Of a stretch of 8,635 nucleotides of DNA, positions 1 through 6,007 are shown piece by piece. The notes beneath the pieces were generated by a model. It saw nothing but the letters and a program-made list of their open reading frames with translations, made no database searches and was not told where the DNA came from. A program made the position numbers and the translations under genes. Position 1 is the first letter of the stretch. Every line of letters starts with the position of its first letter. This DNA is from a bacterium (GTDB lineage Bacteria; Auribacterota; JABMQX01): NCBI GenBank assembly GCA_013203085.1, contig JABMQX010000004.1:1-8635 (forward strand). Direction: 5' to 3'.

Positions 1-135
1 CTTCAGCAGCAGCGAGAAGAGAGCTGAGACATTCTCGATGACACGCTGTGCCTCCTCTCTGCTGATTCTTCGCCCGCTCCGGGATTCCACGAAGGCAATC
101 GTGCGATCGGTGATGTCCGACTGTTTCTGCTTCAT
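1..135 (-). CDS. Small hypothetical protein, N-terminal 45 codons (runs off left edge)
   Basis: Reading the minus strand from an ATG at 135-133 gives 45 uninterrupted codons to the window edge, beginning MKQKQSDITDRTIAF and continuing with S-R-E-E-A-Q-R-V-I-E-N-V-S-A-L-F-S-L-L. The second half is a clear amphipathic helix. The pattern [ST]-x-E-E-A-x(4)-E-N-x(3)-F-x-x-L resembles small helical proteins often seen next to mobile or accessory genes; that resemblance is from memory, not from a search. No function is assigned. No Shine-Dalgarno sequence is visible upstream, and the U-tract of a strong minus-strand terminator ends only 10 bases before the ATG, so expression may depend on read-through, on a leaderless transcript, or on a start beyond the edge. 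Codon use and amino-acid make-up look like a real gene. Confidence 0.6.
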   Translation of the reverse strand, partial: MKQKQSDITDRTIAFVESRSGRRISREEAQRVIENVSALFSLLLK

Positions 136-145
136 CTGAATAGCC

Positions 146-197
146 AAAAAGAAAAGCCCCAGAGGGGCGGGTCCGGTATGGGTTCCTCCGGGGCTTT
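146..197 (-). terminator. Strong Rho-independent terminator immediately before the gene at 1-135
   Basis: On the minus strand the arm AAAGCCCCGGAGG (197-185) pairs with CCTCTGGGGCTTT (165-153). This is a 13-bp stem with a single G-U wobble and a 19-base loop, followed by T-C-T-T-T-T-T (152-146). It can end transcription from the gene at 329-2305, whose stop lies about 130 bases upstream. It sits in the leader of the next gene, so it could also act as an attenuator. In the plus direction there is no U-tract. Confidence 0.85.
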
Positions 198-253
198 AGC
201 ACCCGTACGTCCGGGTGTTCTTGCCGATTCTTGTACTCAACCGGACCCTGCCC
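165..253 (-). promoter_or_regulatory. Long-range pairing into the terminator loop; candidate attenuator or structured leader
   Basis: Plus-strand CCGGACCCTGCCC (241-253) is the reverse complement of GGGCGGGTCCGG (165-176) apart from one bulged T, giving 12 base pairs. The 165-176 segment fills most of the loop of the adjacent terminator. Between the two arms is a second perfect hairpin, CACCCG-TACGTC-CGGGTG (200-217). In a minus-strand RNA the upstream arm would be made first and could pair with the terminator loop before the terminator closes, giving either a pseudoknot or an anti-terminator. The pairings are seen in the sequence; regulation is inferred. No known riboswitch class was recognised. 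Confidence 0.4.
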
Positions 254-267
254 TCCATAAATAGAAG

Positions 268-302
268 CGGAACCTTCAGGGGAGCATCCGGAACCTTTGG
301 GG
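268..302. repeat. Direct repeat CGGAACCTT-n-GGGG, two copies 21 bp apart
   Basis: Plus strand CGGAACCTTCAGGGG (268-282) is repeated as CGGAACCTTTGGGG (289-302). The 21-bp start-to-start spacing equals two helical turns. The pair lies between the stop codon of the 658-residue gene and the terminator, where the promoter of the gene at 1-135 would be expected. It could be a protein-binding site. Confidence 0.5.
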
Positions 303-328
303 TAGCAATTCTCTGAGGGAAGGGATTT

Positions 329-2305
329 TTAGGTGTGCCAAGATGTTTTGCGGTCGGGAGAGTACATGATCAGGTTGCCGAGGAGGAGGAAAGTCGTGAG
401 GTGTGACAAAAGCTTTGGGGCATCACGTTTCTTGATGTTCTCATACGCTTTGTTAATTGCTTTGGACACAGCTTTTCGAGCATTTTCTTGCTCGCTTTTC
501 AACTTCGCTTGGCGGGCCGGCAGCCCTTTCCTAATTTCGCAGAACACTGTCTCCTTTTCTCCTTCCAGTTTTTCTATTCTTCCAGAGTCGTTATAAGCGC
601 GGGCCTCCCCGAGTTCTTCGTTGATCTCCTTGAGTCGGTCGTTGTATTGCTCAAGCGCCTTTCTGTCATTGCGTGCCTGAGCAGAGGTGTTGATACCAGT
701 GTATTCACGATCTGGGAAAACTTCTGCACGGAGCTGAAAGGGCGTAAACACCTCGCCTTCATGTGCGAGCAAATGCGCGATGTAATGCATGCCATCGAGG
801 TTCTTGAGGGGAGGGAGCTCAGCGCTCTCATAGCGGACTAACCAACCATCTCCTTCCTTGCGGAAAACGTTTTCAGGCCTTTCGGTGTCGGGAACCTGTG
901 GAGGAGTGACGGTTTCAACGCCGTAACCGTCTCCCTCCGATGGATATCTCAGGGCATCAGCAAGCTCTTCTTCATACCCTGCTACGCTGGACTGCCTGAA
1001 TAACGGCAAGTCTATGTTAGCCTGCACGCGGAATGAATTCAAAAGGGCGGTGTTCACTCGTTTCGTGAAGTCGCGGTAAAAGGCCGTTGCTTCCTCCTCT
1101 AACTCGATGAAGCCATCCAAAGCCTCGTCCATAGACTGCTGCCAAGGCTGGCCAACGGCCTCATAGTATAGCCAGGAGTGGATATCCGAGGGCAGGGACC
1201 GCTCGATCCGAGCCTTGGTTCGACAGAATTTACCGACAGTCATTTCTTCTTCGAAATGGCCTATGAGAGTGAACAACCTTGGGACACTGCCCCCGAGGCC
1301 CACCGTTCGCATACCCCAGTAGAGATTAGGAATGTCAGAATCCTTCCGGTTGTAGAAATCGTCGATTTCACAAAGAAACTCAATTTCCTTTGCCCTCAGG
1401 CTCCTTCGCAGAATGAGAAGACAGCGTTTCCACGCCCTCTCGTGGTCTGATGTTCGGGTGCTTATCGACAGTTCTTTCAGGACATCTATCGTGGCTCGCA
1501 GCACCCTTGGGCGGACTCCGCACAGCTTCGCCGAAGTCTCCGCGTCCAGACCATCCATGAGAAGCGCACTCTCGTACCTGTACTCCTCCAATTCGAATCC
1601 TTCCGAATCAATGACCCGGCCATCAGGGTAGAGGGTATACTCCGCATCAGGCCAATGGACATAGTCGGTTCCAGACTTATATCTCGTTCGCGAGTGCTGG
1701 CCCGCCTGCGGCCAGCGGTAGTAGTAGGTAAAACGCTCTTTCCCGTCCACAGGGATGTTCATCGAGAATTCCTCAGAGTCAGTCGGCATCTTGACGGGAT
1801 ATAAAGGTATTAGGAATCGCGCAAGCCAAGACGAGGAGAGGAAGCCCGTGAGTGGAAATCCTGTCCGGTTCAGATGCTTCTCATTTTGCTTAAGATCCTT
1901 GGCGAAGGACTCAGCCAACTGGCCAAGTTCCTTCAGACCATAAAGCGGCGTCTCAATACTGAGGGGAGAGCTAGAGCCGTGCTCGAGACTCCAACCACGA
2001 GGTTGACTTATGTCGAAACACTTTGAATAGCCTACATGAGGACTTGCAAGGTAGTTATGGACGCGAACGTGTCGCCGCAGTGTGAGGATGTGCGCCTCTT
2101 CAAAGATCTTCAGAGCTCTCGCCGGGCCGACCTCGGAAATAGCCTTGTCAAAGGCTGTGTTGTAAGGGAATTTCGGCTCAAGCCAGTCCGCTGCGCAAAG
2201 CTCGAAGAAAACGCTTTTGACTCTCTCAGGATCGAGATCCCATTTCCGCGCACACTCGTCGGCTTCTCTCCGGAGTATTCTCCTATCCTCATCCGACATT
2301 TCCAT
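329..2305 (-). CDS. 658-residue protein of unknown function with C-terminal winged-helix/coiled-coil module
   Basis: The ORF runs from ATG at 2305 to TAA at 329-331. AGGCGAG about 8 bases upstream is a modest ribosome binding site; a second in-frame ATG at 2299 is a possible alternative. Residues 1-470 match nothing I recognise: they are helical and charged, with an aromatic-rich stretch at 191-245 (Y-Y-Y-R-W, D-Y-V-H-W-P-D). Residues 479-658 match from memory a module found at the C-termini of many bacterial AAA-ATPase or adenylate-cyclase-type regulators: N-V-F-R-K-E-G-D-G-W-x-V-x-Y at 479-492, a compact L-x-x-L-D-G-M-x-Y-I-A-H-L-L-A-H-x-G helix-turn-helix-like part (about 500-525), a coiled coil containing A-x-x-N-D-S-G-R (570-576), and a final Y-S-P-D-x-x-x-x-W (648-656). 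No Walker A motif, TPR or cyclase motif is visible, so this is an unusual carrier of the module. There is no signal peptide or membrane segment, so it is likely cytoplasmic. A regulatory or DNA-binding role is inference. Confidence 0.9.
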   Translation of the reverse strand: MEMSDEDRRILRREADECARKWDLDPERVKSVFFELCAADWLEPKFPYNTAFDKAISEVGPARALKIFEEAHILTLRRHVRVHNYLASPHVGYSKCFDISQPRGWSLEHGSSSPLSIETPLYGLKELGQLAESFAKDLKQNEKHLNRTGFPLTGFLSSSWLARFLIPLYPVKMPTDSEEFSMNIPVDGKERFTYYYRWPQAGQHSRTRYKSGTDYVHWPDAEYTLYPDGRVIDSEGFELEEYRYESALLMDGLDAETSAKLCGVRPRVLRATIDVLKELSISTRTSDHERAWKRCLLILRRSLRAKEIEFLCEIDDFYNRKDSDIPNLYWGMRTVGLGGSVPRLFTLIGHFEEEMTVGKFCRTKARIERSLPSDIHSWLYYEAVGQPWQQSMDEALDGFIELEEEATAFYRDFTKRVNTALLNSFRVQANIDLPLFRQSSVAGYEEELADALRYPSEGDGYGVETVTPPQVPDTERPENVFRKEGDGWLVRYESAELPPLKNLDGMHYIAHLLAHEGEVFTPFQLRAEVFPDREYTGINTSAQARNDRKALEQYNDRLKEINEELGEARAYNDSGRIEKLEGEKETVFCEIRKGLPARQAKLKSEQENARKAVSKAINKAYENIKKRDAPKLLSHLTTFLLLGNLIMYSPDRKTSWHT

Positions 2306-2355
2306 TTTGTTTTCTCGCCTGCGAGCCGATGCCCGCTTTACCTCGTCACATCGTC

Positions 2356-2364
2356 ATTATAGCA
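2356..2364 (-). promoter_or_regulatory. Extended -10 promoter of the 658-residue gene
   Basis: The minus strand reads TGCTATAAT, a perfect extended -10 (TGn-TATAAT), 51 bases before the ATG at 2305. Transcription would start near 2349, giving a leader of about 44 bases. No good -35 hexamer lies at 16-18 bp. A TTGACA is present, but only 9 bp upstream of the -10, too close to serve as its -35; with ATTGT (2369-2373) and ACAAT (2384-2388) it forms a small inverted repeat that could be an operator. Confidence 0.6.
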
Positions 2365-2388
2365 AAACATTGTCAACAACTGCACAAT

Positions 2389-2401
2389 TGTCTCTGAGAC
2401 A
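2389..2401. promoter_or_regulatory. 13-bp palindrome TGTCTCTGAGACA, candidate operator
   Basis: The perfect inverted repeat TGTCTC-t-GAGACA is centred about 46 bp upstream of the predicted start site of the 658-residue gene. This is a typical position for a regulator that contacts RNA polymerase or blocks it. The palindrome is seen directly; the operator role is inferred. Confidence 0.4.
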
Positions 2402-3150
2402 TGCGGACTTACACCGAGGGGCACGCCGTAGAACGCGGCCCCGACCATTGTGCAACTCAACCGCTGGCCAAAGAACCACTCGCGCTTGACATTTGCAATG
2501 GAGGGGGAATCTCGCGCGAAAAGCACCGCCTGGCATAGCCACGTCGTTTTTTCTTCCGGGGGGGCGCGTATGCTGGTGGGAACAGTGGGGCTTCAGAAAG
2601 CGAGCCAGGAGCGTTCTTACCCCCTTTCAGCCACATTCGCCCCCAAAATGAGGCCCCCTTTACACGCTTATCCGATTATTGACCCCAGAAAAGCCCCAAA
2701 TTGCCTCCCTTTTCCTTGAAATGGGCATGAAATAAGGGCGAAAAAGCGCTTTTTGGTGAAGAAAAATTATTTTGCGCAAACCAACGGCAGGGCTATACAG
2801 ATATCGTAACCCTCTGACCCATCGCCTTTTGCCGCAACCGCTGCCCTGTGAGCCGGAAACTGACGATCTTGCTGGCGAAAACTTGGCGAATGTAAGGTGG
2901 AAATATGGCGAAAGTGGCTGGGGCAGTACGGGATAAGGTCTGCTGGCGTGGTCATGGCTGGGCACGCGTGAAGATCGCCACGGCCACCGCTGGTGCCACC
3001 CTGATGCTGCCAGTGCCAGCGTGCTCCCGCCGATGCCCAAGTAAACATAACTGTAATTATCATGCCGTTCAGCGACTCTCCCCATTTCTCCTTATCACGC
3101 GCGCTGCCAACAAGTTACGCCATATCTCCGGCAAGGGCAACGGCGTCAAT

Positions 3151-3183
3151 ACGGCAATAAACAGGGCAAATTGCCGTCTTTTT
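3151..3183 (+). terminator. Orphan plus-strand Rho-independent terminator
   Basis: ACGGCAAT (3151-3158) and ATTGCCGT (3170-3177) form a perfect 8-bp stem with an 11-base loop, followed by C-T-T-T-T-T (3178-3183). No credible plus-strand protein gene ends here. A weak plus-strand promoter-like pair, TTGCGC (2772-2777) and TATACA (2794-2799) with 16-bp spacing, lies upstream, so a non-coding transcript of about 370 bases is possible. Confidence 0.5.
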
Positions 3184-3574
3184 CGGAAATGTTAGGCGAG
3201 GCTAACAATATGAGAGGCAGGGTTGGCGGTCGCGGGGTGAGAGTGCAGTGAGGGCTGGGGCAGGCTCACGCGGCAAGGGAACGTCAAGCCCTCTGCGTAC
3301 TGTGCGTTGTCTGTGTTGGTTCTCTTTGTTGCATAGTGTCCGTGAATAGGCCGAGAAAAGACAGGTTCCTAAAGATGAATGGGTAATAGGTCCACTCTGT
3401 AACGGTTCTACCGTCTCGCGGGCTGCGTAACCATCTGTCTGCGAAAAGGATGCTACACTGAGCTCCCACCAAAGCCTGACGATTCGCAGCTCAAGTCGAG
3501 CTATGTGGCGAAAATGATTATTGCAGGTTGGTAATGGCCAGCGTGAGAGTCTGTTACGAACATATCAAGTGTTA

Positions 3575-3596
3575 CGGATCCGGGGATCCGATTTTT
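3575..3596 (+). terminator. Second orphan plus-strand terminator-like hairpin
   Basis: CGGATCC (3575-3581) and GGATCCG (3584-3590) form a tight hairpin (6-bp stem, CGGG tetraloop), followed by A and T5 (3591-3596). There is no A-tract on the left side, so it works only in the plus direction. It is about 390 bases beyond the first orphan terminator and again has no visible gene before it. Confidence 0.5.
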
Positions 3597-3984
3597 GTTC
3601 ATTAGACGACTCGTTTTATCGGCCAAGAATTCTTAGTTCTTGAGCACGAAACGTGGCCTGATTTCGACATGTCTGACTGCCGCCTTTGCTTTGCGCTCCA
3701 AAGGAAGCGTCCATCGACCCACCATTAAAAAGGAGCAGCAGAGCCCCTCTGGGTCATCGCAATATGTTGGTTGGGAGCCAGCCGAACCTGTTCTCTACTC
3801 TGTGCGCGACAATTCAAAAACTGGGGAACAAGGAGGTCTGAGAGAAGATCCTTTGGCTACGGGCGTGGAGACAACAGGCCAAGCCTTACTCGCCTCGAAC
3901 TTCTTGTGCCTTTCAGAAAGGTGCCTCAAGACAAAGATCACAACGAGGACAAGCAGAACTACAGGGATCTCTCACACGACCCCC

Positions 3985-5079
3985 TCATGGCTTTGTAGTT
4001 CGATTGCTTCTTATGATTTCCCCGATTACACAGTCTAAATTATAACCTGGGTTCACTTCCAAAACCCGGATGCCATGATCCTCGCACAAGCGTGTCTTAT
4101 CTGAATCACCTTGGCGGATTTGGCTGAGTGCTGCCTCACCGTTTAAGAACCCACCGATTTGATCCTTTTGGATAGCCCGGCACTCGATCGCTACCCCATG
4201 CTTAGCCAAAAGAATGTCGAGATGCTGGCCCCCCAGCCAATCTGGGCGAGCATGGTGAATCACCGCTTCATCAGAGAAGAACTTCCTGAGCTTGTACCAG
4301 AGGTGTGTTTCGGCAACCCACGCCTCCCCGACTTTGGGCGAATTTTGCTCTTCCCTTACTGTACTCTCTGCCTCGCGCATCAGTGAGTAAACTTCCTGCA
4401 CGGCTTTCTCATGAGTCGTGAAGTGATAAAACGGCAAATCTATTTCAGTCGCGCCGAGGTAACCAGTGAATATTTCGTATCTCGTTCTGCAAGCATCCCG
4501 GGCCCAGACCTCGAGCAGGTTAACTCGCTCCTCGGATTCCAGAGCCTCAAGTTGGATGTCCAGATACTCTGATATTTGCTGCAAGGTTCTTCTGCCGGAT
4601 GTGTTAACCTCCGGACCTGCCATCACCAGCGCTTCACGGCCCGAAATTCGATTTCCCGTCAGCAGTTTGAGGGTTAGCCGCTTGTCCGTCATGTAGCCCG
4701 AGCGGCCATCCACATCTGGTTCCGGAAGAACTTCAAGACCATCAACATATTCTCCTTCCATTACATAGCAGTCCGACAACCACAATCTGACATGCAAGGT
4801 CAGGACACCTTCGTCGGGGTAGGCAGAATACATCCGTTCCAAGACACCGGCCGCCTTCCTTGGAGGCAATTGCAATACGGAATAGAGATAACAGAAGGCA
4901 TAGCTTACTTGGCCATCAAGAGGGATAGGATTGCCAGAACGCCACTCCGAAAGCCAGAAACGGTAAAATCGTTTCTGCTCGGTATTCATTGTATCTACGC
5001 CAGGAAGAGGATCCTTGTACTCAGGGACCTTAAAGGAGCAACCTCCATTTCGTGGTGCCCGAGCGGAGGAACTGCCCAT
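3985..5079 (-). CDS. TerB_N-like protein with C-terminal PD-(D/E)XK-type nuclease-like domain
   Basis: The gene encodes 364 residues. The start at 5079 is chosen because AAGGTGG (5092-5086) sits 6 bases upstream; the next ATG, residue 31, would cut into the first domain. Residues about 18-117 fit the TerB_N pattern as I know it: Y-K-D-P near 21-24, M-x-x-E-Q-K-R-F-Y-R-F-W (31-42), W-R-S-G-N (46-50), Y-A-F-C-Y-L-Y (60-66) and L-x-L-S-D-C-Y (99-105). Residues 251-345 resemble a restriction-endonuclease-like fold: G-E-A-W-V-A-E-T (251-258), W-L-G-G-Q-H-L-D-I (281-289), A-I-E-C-R (297-301), Q-K-D-Q-x-G-G (304-310) and D-x-D-K (325-328). Likely active-site residues are E257, D288 and E299. R301 stands where K or Q is usual, so catalysis is uncertain. 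TerB_N domains are linked in the literature to tellurite-resistance-type stress and phage-defence networks. Here no other ter gene is present, and a defence role is inference. No signal peptide or membrane segment is visible. Confidence 0.85.
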   Translation of the reverse strand: MGSSSARAPRNGGCSFKVPEYKDPLPGVDTMNTEQKRFYRFWLSEWRSGNPIPLDGQVSYAFCYLYSVLQLPPRKAAGVLERMYSAYPDEGVLTLHVRLWLSDCYVMEGEYVDGLEVLPEPDVDGRSGYMTDKRLTLKLLTGNRISGREALVMAGPEVNTSGRRTLQQISEYLDIQLEALESEERVNLLEVWARDACRTRYEIFTGYLGATEIDLPFYHFTTHEKAVQEVYSLMREAESTVREEQNSPKVGEAWVAETHLWYKLRKFFSDEAVIHHARPDWLGGQHLDILLAKHGVAIECRAIQKDQIGGFLNGEAALSQIRQGDSDKTRLCEDHGIRVLEVNPGYNLDCVIGEIIRSNRTTKP

Positions 5080-5092
5080 AAGAAACCACCTT

Positions 5093-6007
5093 ATCTACAG
5101 CTGTCTACTTTGATCGCTGGCAAGACTGACCGCTTGCGCAGTATTCTTCCGCAGGTTAGCAGACAGCCCTGTCGGCGCTGACCTTATTTGATGCGTCTTG
5201 CTTCACCTGATCTTGGCGGCCTGCATACGGAGCAAAAAGTGTACCTGTTACGTCTCGCCCCCCGCCCGCGTGACACCAATTCTCGACTGGCACGATTAGT
5301 CCTGCCCGATTGCTTTTCCTCCGGCCGCGGTGTTTCTGAGCGACAGCATGCTCCACGCGTGGAAGCTCGTTTGTTCCCCCAGTTACGTAGGGCGCTCAAC
5401 CGAAAAACAGGTAAGGGCTCAGGCAGTCGGACTTCAAGCCACGCTTCGGAAGATACTCAGTTTGCGCTCATTTTTGCCAGTGCTGCCCCTTTTCTCGGTT
5501 AACGCGCAGCTTTGCCCCCGAGCCTAAGTGCGTCAGATTCCACGAAAGTGCGGAGTCCTCCCTCGACTTTTTCCTCACCCGCCTGGCCCGTCGTACCAGG
5601 AAAGGTACTTTTGATTTGTCAGGTAACGGACAATCACCACGGTTCGATTCCGACGAAAAAAGCAACTAAGCGTAGGTACAGGTCCGTACTCAGCGTTTAT
5701 TCCACTGTGCGGCGCCTGGATTCGAAAAGTGCGAGGGAGCCGGTCCGAGCCAGAGGCCGGAGGGCGAGTTGTAGGAATGTAGCGGAGTTCGTTCAAAAAG
5801 CGATCGCCTGATTTCGGTTCCGCCTTGGCGGGACTTCGGCATGCCGATGTTCTTCTGCTACGACCGGCAGGAGTGCCGGCGTTTCGTGGAGGAATTTCTG
5901 TAAACGTATCAGCGGAAGGGACGGATCCCGTAACGTTGCAGTTCAGGGTTGACGAGCGGAGCGCGACATACCCTGCGACGGCTGGTTCGCGCCATGCGAT
6001 CAAGCGG
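5093..6007. other. Gene-free region between the LamG and TerB_N-like genes
   Basis: There are no credible genes in 915 bases. A clear -35/-10 pair for the gene at 5079 was not found. No U-tract terminator follows the LamG stop at 6008. A short plus-strand frame ending at the TAA of 5901-5903 would read M-P-M-F-F-C-Y-D-R-Q-E-C-R-R-F-V-E-E-F-L. It is protein-like but only 21 codons from its ATG at 5841, with a stop codon about 66 bases upstream, so it may be the tail of a decayed gene. It overlaps the palindrome cluster at 5800-5879. Confidence 0.55.
5800..5879. repeat. Cluster of four palindromes within 80 bp
   Basis: In order: GCGATCGC (5800-5807), CCGCC-TT-GGCGG (5820-5831), CGGCATGCCG (5837-5846) and CCGGCA-GGAG-TGCCGG (5864-5879). 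The last can form a stable hairpin in RNA of either strand. The cluster lies about 130-210 bases past the LamG stop codon, where 3'-end structures or REP-like elements are often found. No U-tract follows any of them. Confidence 0.45.

Larger units (their letters stand above)
2402..3984. other. Long gene-free region
   Basis: No convincing protein gene is seen on either strand in 1.58 kb. It holds a perfect palindrome AAAAAGCGCTTTTT (2741-2754), T6 and G7 homopolymer runs near 2547-2564, a short GTTAG/CTAAC hairpin (3191-3206), AGCTC/GAGCT (3488-3502), and two plus-strand terminator-like hairpins listed separately. A weak minus-strand terminator for the 364-residue gene may lie at 3727-3751 (stem CAGAG/CTCTG, then T5 after a 7-base gap). 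An ATG at 2905 has a good AAGGTGG site 4 bases upstream, but its 96-codon frame does not look like a natural protein. The stretch could hold decayed genes or an unrecognised RNA. Confidence 0.6.

Noticed and set aside
383..393. GAGGAAAGTC, like the conserved RNase P RNA motif
   Set aside because: It lies inside the 658-residue gene and none of the rest of the RNA is present.
2905..3195. Plus-strand 96-codon frame with a good AAGGTGG site before its ATG
   Set aside because: The residue make-up is unlike a natural protein, and the orphan terminator at 3151-3183 falls inside its end.
3191..3197. GTTAGGC, which matches an integron attC core site
   Set aside because: No matching inverse core (RYYYAAC) or attC-like imperfect palindrome lies upstream, and no integrase is present.
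3795..3971. Minus-strand frame after the TerB_N-like gene with a strongly hydrophobic stretch (P-V-V-L-L-V-L-V-V-I-F-V-L) that looks like a membrane helix
   Set aside because: It has no ATG, GTG or TTG start between the preceding stop and the hydrophobic stretch, and it ends after 59 codons. It could be a decayed small membrane protein, but it cannot be supported as a gene.
5630..5660. GGTTCGATTCCG resembling a tRNA T-arm
   Set aside because: Only three of the five T-stem pairs form, and no acceptor, D or anticodon arm fits around it.
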